DNA of 64,000 bases from Hymenobacter cheonanensis (GTDB lineage Bacteria > Bacteroidota > Bacteroidia > Cytophagales > Hymenobacteraceae). The translations under genes were made by a program, and so were the position numbers. The notes beneath the pieces are model-generated. The model saw only the letters and a program-made list of their open reading frames with translations, made no database searches and was not told the DNA's origin. The DNA is taken from contig NZ_JAUQSW010000005.1 in NCBI RefSeq assembly GCF_030581075.1, forward strand, positions 291,253-355,252, given 5' to 3'. Positions 7,767 to 16,052 of the stretch are shown piece by piece (the stretch's first letter is position 1; every line of letters starts with the position of its first letter).

Positions 7767-8546
7767 ATGCCCGAAGCCGCTGCCCTTACCCTTGTGCCCA
7801 CGCCCATCGGCAACCTCGAAGACATTACGCTGCGCGCCATCCGCACGCTACGCGAAGTAGACCTGGTGCTGTGCGAAGACACCCGCACCAGCGGCCGCCT
7901 GCTGCAACACCTGGAGTTGAAAAAACCGCTGCTAGCCTACCACCTGCACAACGAGCACAAGCAGGTGCCGCACCTGCTGGAGCGCCTGGCCAAGGGCGAG
8001 CGCATGGCCCTGGTGAGCGACGCCGGCACGCCCGGCATTTCCGACCCCGGCTTTTTGCTGGTGCGCGAGTGCCTGGCCAAGGGGCTGCTGGTAGAGTGCC
8101 TGCCCGGCCCCACGGCCCTGGTGCCGGCCCTGCTGAAATCGGGCTTCGGGGCCGAGCGCTTTGCCTTCGAGGGTTTTTTGCCGGCGAAAAAAGGCCGCCA
8201 GACCCGCCTGCAAGAGCTGGCCCGCGAAACCCGGACCCTCATTTTTTACGAGTCGCCGCACCGCATTGTCAAAACCCTCACGCAGCTGGCCGAGGTGTTT
8301 GGCCCCGAGCGCCCGGCCAGCGTGAGCCGCGAGCTGACCAAGCTGTTTGAGGAAACCCTCACCGCGCCGCTTGGCGAGCTGGCCGCCATGCTCGGGGCCC
8401 GCCCGGCCATTAAGGGCGAAATTGTATTGGTAGTAGAAGGTGCTAAACAAGAACGAAGTGAGCGCAGCAAATACAACTCCCGCGACGAGCGCGACAACGA
8501 CCCCTCCGCCGACGACGGCGACGCCGACGATGACCCCGACGCCTAG
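7767..8546 (+). CDS. rsmI: 16S rRNA (cytidine(1402)-2'-O)-methyltransferase
   Basis: RsmI adds the 2'-O methyl group on C1402 in the ribosomal P site. The 259-residue protein begins MPEAAALTLVPTPIGNLEDI and shows the tetrapyrrole-methylase fold motifs: PTPIGNLEDIT, CEDTRTSG, LVSDAGTPGISDPG and YESPHRI. After the conserved end (KGEIVLVVEG) it has an unusual charged tail of about 35 residues rich in Asp, Arg and Ser (DERDNDPSADDGDADDDPDA). That tail is encoded where the next gene, lnt, begins in another frame. Confidence 0.95.
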   Translation: MPEAAALTLVPTPIGNLEDITLRAIRTLREVDLVLCEDTRTSGRLLQHLELKKPLLAYHLHNEHKQVPHLLERLAKGERMALVSDAGTPGISDPGFLLVRECLAKGLLVECLPGPTALVPALLKSGFGAERFAFEGFLPAKKGRQTRLQELARETRTLIFYESPHRIVKTLTQLAEVFGPERPASVSRELTKLFEETLTAPLGELAAMLGARPAIKGEIVLVVEGAKQERSERSKYNSRDERDNDPSADDGDADDDPDA

Positions 8547-10185
8547 CGGCCCGCTAGGCCGCCTGGGGCAGTCGGCGCCGCTGCTGGCCCTGCTGGGCGC
8601 GGGGCTGCTGTGGGCCGCCTGGCCGGTGCACCCGGCGCCGCTGGCGCTGCTGCTGTTTGTGGGCTTCGTGCCCTACCTGCGCCTCGAGCAGGTGCTGACG
8701 CGGCAGGGCGCCAGGCGCGGGCGCGTATTTGCCAACACCTACTTTTTTCTGTTCCTCTGGAATGCGTTTACCACGTGGTGGGTAAGCTTTAGCACGCTAG
8801 GGGGCGGCATTGCCGCCGTGGTGCTCAATGCCGCGCTCATGTGCCTGCCGCTCATGGCGTTCCGGCGCACCAAGGAGCGCTTCGGCAATAAAATCGGCTA
8901 CCTCTCGCTGCCCATCTACTGGATAGCCTTCGAGCAATTGCACCTGACCTGGGATTTGTCGTGGCCCTGGCTCACGCTGGGCAATGGCTTTGCCAGCGCC
9001 ACAAGCTGGGTGCAGTGGTACGAGTACACCGGCTTTTTGGGCGGCTCGCTGTGGGTGCTGGGCGTGAACGTGCTGATATTCCGGGCCTGGTTTGGCACGG
9101 GCGGCGGGCGCCCGTGGGCTTTTAACGGGCCGCGCCGCTGGCGCTGGGCGGGGCCGCTGGCGGCCATCTGGCTGCCGATTATTGTTTCGCTTGCCATCAA
9201 CCGGAATTTGCAGGAAAAGGGCCCTGGCATCGAAGTCGTAGTGGTGCAGCCCAACGTAGACCCATACAACGAGAAGTTTCCCGAAAATCCCCATTTCATT
9301 CCCTACAACGAGCAGCTGACGCGCCTGCTCCAGCGCACCGAGGCCAGCATTACCCCGCAAACGCGGCTGGTGCTGTGGCCCGAAACTTCCTTGGAAGAGC
9401 CGCTCTTCGAAACCACCTTCGCCCAAACGCCGCAGGTGGCGCGCATCCGGCAAGAGCTGCTAGCCCGCCACCCGGGCCTGAGCCTGCTAGTGGGCGTCAC
9501 GAGCCTTAGCACCTACCCCGACGAAGCTCACGCCTCGCCCACGGCCCGGCACCGCGACGATGTGGGCTACTACGACATCTTCAACGCGGCGGCCTTTTTT
9601 GCCGATGCCACCGCCGCGCCGCAGTTCTACCACAAAAGCAAGCTGGTGCCGGGCGTGGAGAAAATTCCGCCCATGCTCAGCAGCGTGCTCAAGAACATCG
9701 ACCTCGGCGGTATTGTGGGCTCCTATGGCTCGCAGGAGGAGCGCACCGTGTTTGCGGCGCCGCCCGCCGCGCCCGGCCTGCGGCTAGCCCCGCTCATCTG
9801 CTACGAAAGCATCTACGGCGATTTTGTGGCCCAGTACGTGCACAATGGCGCCACGCTGCTCGGCCTCATCACCAACGACGGCTGGTGGAGCGACTCGCCC
9901 GGCTTCCGCCAGCACCTGGCCTACGGCGCCCTGCGCTGCATCGAAACCCGCCGCGACCTTGCCCGCTCGGCCAATACCGGCATTTCGGCCTTCATCGACC
10001 AGCGCGGCACTATTTCGCACCGCACCGGCTGGTGGGTGGGCGCCAGCAGCCGCGCCACCGTGCACCTCAATACCGAGCAAACGTTTTATGTGCGCTACGG
10101 CGAGCTTATCGGGCGCGGCGCACAGGTGCTGGCCGTGCTGGGGGTAATCGGGATGATTGTGCTGCCGTTAGTGCAGAAGAAATAA
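8530..10185 (+). CDS. lnt: Apolipoprotein N-acyltransferase
   Basis: Lnt transfers the third acyl chain to the N-terminal cysteine of lipoproteins in the inner membrane. The N-terminal half is a bundle of hydrophobic segments; the C-terminal half is a nitrilase-type domain with a Glu-Lys-Cys triad visible as LWPETS, KSKLVPGVEKIP and LICYESIYGD. The ATG at 8530 (MTPTPSGPLGRLG) gives 551 residues and a 17-bp overlap with rsmI. A GTG at 8440 in the same frame would add a Thr/Pro-rich stretch and is less likely. A translationally linked rsmI-lnt pair is likely. Confidence 0.95.
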   Translation: MTPTPSGPLGRLGQSAPLLALLGAGLLWAAWPVHPAPLALLLFVGFVPYLRLEQVLTRQGARRGRVFANTYFFLFLWNAFTTWWVSFSTLGGGIAAVVLNAALMCLPLMAFRRTKERFGNKIGYLSLPIYWIAFEQLHLTWDLSWPWLTLGNGFASATSWVQWYEYTGFLGGSLWVLGVNVLIFRAWFGTGGGRPWAFNGPRRWRWAGPLAAIWLPIIVSLAINRNLQEKGPGIEVVVVQPNVDPYNEKFPENPHFIPYNEQLTRLLQRTEASITPQTRLVLWPETSLEEPLFETTFAQTPQVARIRQELLARHPGLSLLVGVTSLSTYPDEAHASPTARHRDDVGYYDIFNAAAFFADATAAPQFYHKSKLVPGVEKIPPMLSSVLKNIDLGGIVGSYGSQEERTVFAAPPAAPGLRLAPLICYESIYGDFVAQYVHNGATLLGLITNDGWWSDSPGFRQHLAYGALRCIETRRDLARSANTGISAFIDQRGTISHRTGWWVGASSRATVHLNTEQTFYVRYGELIGRGAQVLAVLGVIGMIVLPLVQKK

Positions 10186-10212
10186 AATTTTAAAACCAAA
10201 GCTCAAAACGCC

Positions 10213-10318
10213 TGTCATTGCGAGGAGGCACGACGAAGCAATCGCATCAAGACGAGCCGTTATATAAGCCGTTCGGGTTCCGTTCAAGTGCGATTGCTTC
10301 GCTTTGCTCGCAATGACA
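10213..10318. repeat. Palindromic intergenic repeat, family A copy 2
   Basis: Outer arms read TGTCATTGCGAGGAGGCACG and, inverted, GCTCGCAATGACA; inner parts GAAGCAATCGCA and TGCGATTGCTTC pair as well. The arms are separated by about 40 bases. The left arm matches the partial copy at the window end. Confidence 0.9.
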
Positions 10319-10338
10319 ATTCAATCTAACATCGTTTC

Positions 10339-11157
10339 ATGACCCCCGACCTCCTCCAGCTTTCCCACGCCGTAGCCGACCTCTGCCGCCAGGCCGGCGC
10401 CTTTATTCGCCAGCAGGTCAGCAGCTTCGACCAGTCTAAAATCGTCACCAAAGGCCTGCACGACCTGGTTTCCTACGTCGATAAGGAGTCGGAGAAAATG
10501 CTGGTGGAAGGGTTGCAAAAGCTGTTTCCCGAAGCCGGCTTCGTGACCGAAGAAGGCACCGTGGCCAACTCCGACCCTAGCGTAGCATACCGCTGGATAG
10601 TTGACCCGCTCGACGGCACCACCAACTTCATCCACGGCCTGCCGTGCTTTGCGGTGAGCGTGGCCTTGGCGCGGGGCAACGAGCCGGTGCTAGGGGTCGT
10701 GTACGAGGTGAGCCGCGACGAGTGCTTCCGCGGGGCCGAGGGCCACGGCGCCTTCCTGAACGATAAGCCAATTCGCGTAAGCTCGGCCGCCAGGATGGAT
10801 GACACGCTCATCGCCACTGGCCTGCCGTTCTACAAGTTCGACCACATGGCTGCCTACATGGCCATCCTCACCGAGTACGCGCAGCACTCGCGCGGCATCC
10901 GGCGCTGGGGCTCGGCAGCCACTGACCTGGCCTACGTGGCCTGCGGGCGCTTCGACAGCTACTTCGAGTTCAATATCAACGCCTACGACGTGGCCGCCGG
11001 CATCCTGCTGGTGCGCGAGGCAGGCGGCCGCGTCACGCAGTGGCTAGCCGACGGCGACCCCGTTTTCAACCGCGAGACCTTGGCCACCAACGGCCACGTG
11101 CACGACCAGATGCAGGCCGTGCTGAAGCGCCATTGGCAGGAAGGCTATAAGTCGTAG
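10339..11157 (+). CDS. suhB: Inositol monophosphatase family protein
   Basis: A 272-residue Mg-dependent sugar-phosphatase. The metal-binding motif WIVDPLDGTTNFIHG (86-100) carries D89 and D92, with E71/E72 of the EEGT motif upstream. The second motif is present as NAYDVAAG (214-221), where tyrosine replaces the usual tryptophan before the metal-binding Asp. Members hydrolyse inositol-1-phosphate or related sugar phosphates; in E. coli SuhB also acts in rRNA antitermination, which cannot be inferred here. The gene stands between a palindromic repeat and a thioredoxin-like gene. Confidence 0.9.
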   Translation: MTPDLLQLSHAVADLCRQAGAFIRQQVSSFDQSKIVTKGLHDLVSYVDKESEKMLVEGLQKLFPEAGFVTEEGTVANSDPSVAYRWIVDPLDGTTNFIHGLPCFAVSVALARGNEPVLGVVYEVSRDECFRGAEGHGAFLNDKPIRVSSAARMDDTLIATGLPFYKFDHMAAYMAILTEYAQHSRGIRRWGSAATDLAYVACGRFDSYFEFNINAYDVAAGILLVREAGGRVTQWLADGDPVFNRETLATNGHVHDQMQAVLKRHWQEGYKS

Positions 11158-11186
11158 CTTGCGCACTACTTCCTAACGTATTGCTG

Positions 11187-12233
11187 ATGAACAAACTCTG
11201 CTTACTACTCGCGCTGGCGCTGGCCGGTTCTTCCGCCTCGGCGCAGTCGTGCCTGGTGTCGGGTACCATTACGGGTATTGGGGCAAAGCCGATAATATTC
11301 CGGTACACGCAGCAGGGTAAGATGCACCACGATACGGTGCGGGCAGTAAATGACCGCTTCACCTACACGGCCAGGCCTAGCGATGACGGCAAAATAGTGT
11401 TGTTTGTCGCCCCGCCCAGGTATGATAGTTTCTGGGTTGAGCCTGGTAAGGTGACCGTAACGGGCGATGCCGCGCTGCTAGGCCACCTAGCCATTGCAGG
11501 CACGCCGGAAAACGACCTGCAAAACGAGTTTGACCGCACGATAGGCTGGAAATACGACGTAAGTGCGGCCAAGACCAGTGCCGAAGAAGCGTCAACTAAA
11601 GCGCTTTATAATCAGGGTGCTATCCGATTTATTAAAGCGCACCCGGCGGCCCGTACTAGTGCCGACCTGCTGTACTGGCAGATGCTGATGGCGCCCAGCG
11701 CACCCCTAGCCAAATACGAGCAGCTGGCCGCACAGCTAGCCCCGCCCGTGCGCCAGAGCCCGCAGGGCCAGATGGTAATTAAGCGGCTGCAAATTCTGCA
11801 GAACCAGCCTACGATAGGCCGGCCGGTGGCCGACTTTACCATCGCCGACACAGCGGGCGTCAAGCATTCGCTGGCTACTTACCGGGGCAAGTACGTGCTG
11901 CTCGATTTCTGGGGCCACTGGTGTACCCCCTGCGTGCAGGCCATGCCCAAGGTAAACGCGCTGCATCAGCAATACGCCGGCAAGCTGACCATCATCGGCA
12001 TTGCGATGGAAGGCGCCACTTCTGCTCCGCTATGGAAGAAGGCCATCCGCAAGTACGCTGTGCCGGGCTTGCAGCTGTCGGAACTGCAAACTGACGAGGG
12101 CCCGGTTATCTCGGGCTACAACGTCACGGCCTATCCCACCTATATGCTACTCGACCCCAAGGGCATTCTGGTAATGAGCACTAATGACGTGGACGATATC
12201 ACGAAGAAGCTAACTGCGCTCGGGACTTTGTAG
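11187..12233 (+). CDS. TlpA-like thioredoxin-fold protein with N-terminal DUF4369-like region
   Basis: A 348-residue secreted protein: signal peptide (MNKLCLLLALALAGSSASAQ), a beta-rich N-terminal domain of about 100 residues typical of DUF4369, a helical linker, then a thioredoxin domain with the active site WGHWCTPC (C246, C249). Such proteins act as periplasmic disulfide reductases in Bacteroidota. A later cis-proline segment is visible as AYPTYML. A TTG two codons upstream is possible, but the ATG at 11187 gives a clean signal peptide. A second, degenerate TlpA-like protein is encoded 2 kb downstream on the other strand. Confidence 0.88.
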   Translation: MNKLCLLLALALAGSSASAQSCLVSGTITGIGAKPIIFRYTQQGKMHHDTVRAVNDRFTYTARPSDDGKIVLFVAPPRYDSFWVEPGKVTVTGDAALLGHLAIAGTPENDLQNEFDRTIGWKYDVSAAKTSAEEASTKALYNQGAIRFIKAHPAARTSADLLYWQMLMAPSAPLAKYEQLAAQLAPPVRQSPQGQMVIKRLQILQNQPTIGRPVADFTIADTAGVKHSLATYRGKYVLLDFWGHWCTPCVQAMPKVNALHQQYAGKLTIIGIAMEGATSAPLWKKAIRKYAVPGLQLSELQTDEGPVISGYNVTAYPTYMLLDPKGILVMSTNDVDDITKKLTALGTL

Positions 12234-12286
12234 CTAGCGCCTGCTACCGCAAACTTTCCTTTCGCGCCGCTGGTTTTACACCCATC

Positions 12287-12484
12287 ATGGACGCTCAACT
12301 GCTCATTATCATCTTCTTATTTGGGGCGGCACTCTTCTATTTGGGGCGGCGCCTGTGGCTGGCCTTCGCGGCCAAAGGCCAGGCTGGCTGCGCCAAAGGC
12401 TGCGGTGGCGCGTGCGGCGCGGCCCTCGATGTCGATGCCCTGCAGCGCACGATTGAGGCGCGTAGCGCCGGCGCCCGGCCCTAG
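12287..12484 (+). CDS. FeoB-associated Cys-rich membrane protein-like
   Basis: A 65-residue protein with one N-terminal transmembrane segment (LLIIIFLFGAALFYLG) followed by a basic stretch and a cysteine cluster CAKGCGGACG. This plan matches the small FeoB-associated Cys-rich family found near ferrous iron transporters. No feoA or feoB is visible in the window, so the link to iron is only by family resemblance. A GC-rich unknown tail follows the cysteines. Confidence 0.6.
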   Translation: MDAQLLIIIFLFGAALFYLGRRLWLAFAAKGQAGCAKGCGGACGAALDVDALQRTIEARSAGARP

Positions 12485-12593
12485 CCATAAAAACTCTCCC
12501 GGCGGTTAACCCCCGACCGCCCTGGCTCCGTATAGCCGGGGCGGCCTGCTTCAGGCTCTCCTCACCTTTTGCCAATCGAAAACACCTACCGCC

Positions 12594-12935
12594 ATGCAGG
12601 ACAAAGAAGAAATGACGTCGATGACGACTGTCGAAAAGAAGCTTAAAAGCCAGGGCTACACCCACGATTTTACCGTGCAGGATGGCCGCCTGACTACGAT
12701 GGATAATGATAGCGCGCTCACCTTCAGCCCCGAAGAAACAACTATCGTAGATTATTTCCGCTTCGAAGGCGAAAGCAACCCCGACGATGCTGCCATCCTC
12801 TACGCCATTGAAACGGCTGATGGTGCTAAGGGTACCATTTCCTCGGCTTATGGCGCGTATGCCGACCAGGACGTAGACCAGTTCATCCTCAAAGTAGAAT
12901 CATTAGGCAAAAACCTGATGAAAGGCAAAAAATAA
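12594..12935 (+). CDS. Small conserved protein, family often labelled phosphoribosylpyrophosphate synthetase
   Basis: A 113-residue soluble protein (MQDKEEMTSMTTVEKKLKSQ). The segment DYFRFEGESNPDDAAILYAI followed by DGAKGTISSAYGAYAD matches a family of about 100 residues common in Bacteroidota. Some database names call it phosphoribosylpyrophosphate synthetase, but it lacks the PRPP-binding loop and is far too short to be that enzyme; its function is unknown. The stop codon is followed at once by a family C repeat arm. Confidence 0.65.
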   Translation: MQDKEEMTSMTTVEKKLKSQGYTHDFTVQDGRLTTMDNDSALTFSPEETTIVDYFRFEGESNPDDAAILYAIETADGAKGTISSAYGAYADQDVDQFILKVESLGKNLMKGKK

Positions 12936-12979
12936 ATAACGGATTACGCGGATTTTAGCAGATTGCACGGATTTTGTGG

Positions 12980-13013
12980 ACGGCTCCTGACGATGGTTAG
13001 GAGCCGTTTTTTT
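12980..13013 (+). terminator. Intrinsic terminator inside family C element
   Basis: ACGGCTCCT pairs with AGGAGCCGT around a 10-base loop, followed by seven T. It would stop transcripts of the 12594-12935 gene. Confidence 0.8.
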
Positions 13014-13042
13014 ATGCGCACCAAAGCTCAGCTAACGTAATA

Positions 13043-13068
13043 AAGGGCTGCTTGCAGGCCCTTTTTTA
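13043..13068. terminator. Second hairpin with T-tract inside family C element
   Basis: AAGGGC, tgcttgcag and GCCCTT form a short stem followed by TTTTT. It is weaker than the hairpin at 12980-13013. Confidence 0.55.
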
Positions 13069-13117
13069 ATCGTCCACAAAATCCGCGTAATCCGCTAAAA
13101 TCCGCGTAATCCGTGAT

Positions 13118-14140
13118 TTAGCCCCACACCTTGGTGCCCTCGGTGCAGTTCTGGCACATCTCAATCTGGTCGCGGCCCTTGAGCAGCGCCTGCCGAAAGC
13201 CTTGGTACTTCTGGCCGTGCCAGAGGGCGCGGAAACTCTCGTGCTGGCTGTCGCCTAGCCGGTACTCGGCGTCCTTGTCGAAGCAGCAAGGTACCACTTT
13301 GCCATCCCAAGTTACTACGCACGAGTGCCACATTTTCCAGCAGCCGTTCACGAGCTTGTTTTTGAGGCTGAACGTGCCGTTGCCATTGTTGGCGTAGCGC
13401 GAGTAGTAGTCGATGGTCGGGATAAGCGGCGAGCCCTGCTGATAATCGTAAATCTGGGCAGTTTTAAACCACACGTCGTCCACTCCCATTGCCTGGGCCA
13501 GGGCCCTGGCGTCTTCAATCTGGTGCTCATTGGGCCGCACTACCAAAAATTGAAAGATGATGCGCGGCGTGCTGCTTTTCAGCTGCTTGCGCCACTTCAC
13601 CACGTTGCGGGTGCCGGCTAGCACCTTCTCCAGCTTGCCCCCCACGCGGTACTGCTGGTACACTTCCTGGGTGGTGCCGTCGAGCGAGATGATGAGGCGG
13701 TCAAGCCCACTTTCTACCGTGCGGCGGGCATTTTCATCCGTCAGAAAATGCGCGTTGGTGCTGGTGGCCGTGTAAATGCCCTTCTTGCTGGCGTACTCCA
13801 CCAAATCCAGAAATTGCGGGTGCAAGTACGGCTCGCCCTGGAAGTAAAAAATGAGGTACCACAGCCGGCTAGCCACCTCATCCATCGTCTTCTTGAACAG
13901 CTCGGCCGGCAGCATGCCCGTGGGCCGTGTAAACGAGCGCAGGCCGCTAGGGCACTCGGGGCAGCGCAGGTTGCAGCTGGTGGTGGGTTCGAAGGCCAGC
14001 GCCACCGGCAGGCCCCAGGCGCGGGCGCGCCCCGTGAGGCGGCTCAGCACGTAGGAGGCTACCACCTGCCCGGCATTGAGCACCCGGCCGGGCGTGGCCT
14101 TGCGCAGAAAAGAAACGGCGTCGCGGAGAGTAGAGCGCAT
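13118..14140 (-). CDS. Radical SAM/SPASM domain protein
   Basis: A 340-residue radical SAM enzyme. The first iron-sulfur cluster motif is CNLRCPEC (C56, C60, C63), followed by QGEPYLHP and an ISLDGTTQEVY strand typical of SPASM proteins. The C-terminal cysteine set that binds auxiliary clusters includes NGCWKMWHSC, VVPCCFD and MCQNC. Family members modify peptides or act in sugar and cofactor pathways; the substrate is not evident and no peptide precursor gene is visible nearby. Its stop codon abuts a family C repeat arm. Confidence 0.88.
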   Translation of the reverse strand: MRSTLRDAVSFLRKATPGRVLNAGQVVASYVLSRLTGRARAWGLPVALAFEPTTSCNLRCPECPSGLRSFTRPTGMLPAELFKKTMDEVASRLWYLIFYFQGEPYLHPQFLDLVEYASKKGIYTATSTNAHFLTDENARRTVESGLDRLIISLDGTTQEVYQQYRVGGKLEKVLAGTRNVVKWRKQLKSSTPRIIFQFLVVRPNEHQIEDARALAQAMGVDDVWFKTAQIYDYQQGSPLIPTIDYYSRYANNGNGTFSLKNKLVNGCWKMWHSCVVTWDGKVVPCCFDKDAEYRLGDSQHESFRALWHGQKYQGFRQALLKGRDQIEMCQNCTEGTKVWG

Positions 14141-14232
14141 AGGGCAAAGGTCGGCAGTAGCCGGCTAGCCCATGAGACACCCGACCGGGGCCAGAAGTTT
14201 TGGGTGCGCGCCGGAGCTAGGCCCCGGGCGCC

Positions 14233-15804
14233 CTACTTGGCCGCGCTCGGCAGCTGCGCTACGGCGGCGCTGTACACGCCGGCCCGGCCAAACGACTGGT
14301 TTATCTCATCCACGGCGGCGCGGCTGCTCAGGCGCTTGGGCTTGGGGTTGAGGATGGTGCCATCTTCGCCAAGCAGGATGTAAGTCGGTACTTCCTGCAA
14401 ATTATACGCCTTAGCCACCTCCGAGCGCAGGCCGCCGAGCGCCCGCACGTGCACGCCGGGCAGCTTCTTTATCGTCACGAGTTGGCGCCAGGGCAGCTCC
14501 AGCTCATCCAGAGCCACGTTCACGAAGACAATGTTCTTGCCTTCGAAGCGCTTGGCCAGGTCCTGGGCGTAGGCCAGGTCGCGCAGGCACAGGCCGTTGG
14601 TGGTTTTCCAGAAGTTCAGGTACACCAGCTTGCCCTGGAAGCTGCTTAGCCGCACCGAGTCGCCGGTGGCCGACAGCAGCCGGAAATCGGGCGCGGGCGC
14701 CCCAATGGCCAGGGTTTTGTGCTTGCCAAAGTCAGCATCGAGCGCGGCTACGTACCGCTTCTTGGTGTCGAGCGTGCGGAAATCGGCGAGCATGGCCGCC
14801 GACTGCCGCACGTGCCCAAAGCGAAACGACTCTTGCAGGATGCGGCCCAGCGTGAGCAGCTTCATCTGCCCATTGAGGCGCTTGCTGGCCAGGGCGTAGC
14901 AAAACGGATAGAAATCGGGGTCGGTGCGCAGGTGCTTTTGCTGCGCGGCCATGTAGTGCACGTAGTTGAGCAAAAACTCCTGAAACTGCTCGTTGCCCAC
15001 GGCCGTCTGGTCGTTCAGCAGGTTGGGGTCGCGCAGGTAGTCGTAGTAGCCGGGCGTCATGGTCAGGCGGCCTTCAGTGCTTACCACCTGTTCACGCAAA
15101 TCTGCAAAAGTCAGGCGGTCGTTGGCGTTGGAATAAGTAATCTCCGCCTTGGCATAATTATAAAAATCGATGGTAAAAGACTGTCGGGCCGCCCGGTCCT
15201 CCAGGAAGTTGCGCTCGTGCTTAATCCGGTAGTCAAGAAACGACACGAAAGGCGCTTCGTAGAGCTGAATGTTATCCGGCAGTACTTGAAAGCCGTCGTT
15301 CGACACGAACTGCTCGTCGAACTCGGCCAGGTACGAGTTGGCATTGGCCATCTGCTGGCGGTGGCGCTGGGCATCGGTCAGGTTCGCGCTGTTGCGAAAC
15401 TTGGTGGCAAAGCCCGTGGGCACATCATTGGCCTTGAACTTCACCGTGCCGGGTAAATCTTCGGCTTTGAAGCGCACGTCGAGGTCGGTGCCCGGGTCCA
15501 GAAACAGGTCGGCTACGGCGTCGCCATACACCAAATCGGCCTTGGTGGAGCCAGCAAGCAGAATGCTGAGCCGAAACTCACCTTTCTCGTTGAGGCGCGC
15601 GTAGCTGATGCGCTCCTTGGTATCGAATGGGCTGTCGTGGATAGAGACGGCGATGCTATCGGTCGTGGGGTTGGAAACGCGGCCCGTGAGCACGGCCGCG
15701 CCCGCCACTTCGGCGGGCCGGCCAGCGGGCGCCTGTGCCTGCGCGCCCGTCGCGAAAGCCCAACTTAGTACCCAGGTAAAAAGACACGTAAATGGTAGCT
15801 TCAT
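14233..15804 (-). CDS. TlpA-like thioredoxin-fold protein with degenerate active site
   Basis: A 523-residue exported protein: signal peptide (MKLPFTCLFTWVLSWAFATG), a beta-rich N-terminal domain, a long helical middle of about 220 residues, and a C-terminal thioredoxin fold (APAPDFRLLSATGDSVRLSSF, then LVYLNFW). Where TlpA/ResA proteins have W-A-x-W-C-x-P-C, this one reads WKTTNGLC (399-406): the first cysteine is replaced by N403 and the Pro by Leu, leaving only C406. Ordinary dithiol reductase chemistry is therefore unlikely. The cis-proline segment EVPTYIL is intact. Gene order does not suggest a partner. Confidence 0.85.
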   Translation of the reverse strand: MKLPFTCLFTWVLSWAFATGAQAQAPAGRPAEVAGAAVLTGRVSNPTTDSIAVSIHDSPFDTKERISYARLNEKGEFRLSILLAGSTKADLVYGDAVADLFLDPGTDLDVRFKAEDLPGTVKFKANDVPTGFATKFRNSANLTDAQRHRQQMANANSYLAEFDEQFVSNDGFQVLPDNIQLYEAPFVSFLDYRIKHERNFLEDRAARQSFTIDFYNYAKAEITYSNANDRLTFADLREQVVSTEGRLTMTPGYYDYLRDPNLLNDQTAVGNEQFQEFLLNYVHYMAAQQKHLRTDPDFYPFCYALASKRLNGQMKLLTLGRILQESFRFGHVRQSAAMLADFRTLDTKKRYVAALDADFGKHKTLAIGAPAPDFRLLSATGDSVRLSSFQGKLVYLNFWKTTNGLCLRDLAYAQDLAKRFEGKNIVFVNVALDELELPWRQLVTIKKLPGVHVRALGGLRSEVAKAYNLQEVPTYILLGEDGTILNPKPKRLSSRAAVDEINQSFGRAGVYSAAVAQLPSAAK

Positions 15805-15932
15805 ATAGTAGCAGGACAGGGGCTCAGCAGCCTTAATATGCTAAATAAACAAAAAGGTGTAATACGTGTACCTATCTGTTTTATCGGTAAAAGTCAATTA
15901 CGACACCGAAGATAAGGGACGTTACCCACTCC

Positions 15933-15981
15933 AATAGCACAACTTCTGAGCAAAAATAAAATGCCCTGAAATTGTGCTATT
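15933..15981. repeat. 10-bp perfect inverted repeat in AT-rich gap
   Basis: AATAGCACAA at 15933-15942 and TTGTGCTATT at 15972-15981 are perfect inverted copies 29 bases apart. They lie in an AT-rich gap (15805-16052) between radA and the degenerate TlpA-like gene, where nothing else was recognised. This could be an operator or a hairpin end of an old element. Confidence 0.55.
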
Positions 15982-16052
15982 AGCTATTTGATTTAGCCTA
16001 AAGTGCTGGCTTTGGTACTGCTGGCAGCTTAGCGGGCACCGGCCCAATTGTC

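Larger units (their letters stand above)
12936..13117. repeat. Family C inverted-repeat element enclosing two terminators
   Basis: The left arm (12936-12982) and right arm (13071-13117) are inverted copies built from units such as ACGGATTACGCGGATTTTAG. The element starts directly after one stop codon and ends directly at the stop codon of the convergent gene, so it fills the whole intergenic space. Two hairpins with T-tracts lie between the arms. A third copy of the unit is at 28099-28163. Confidence 0.88.
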
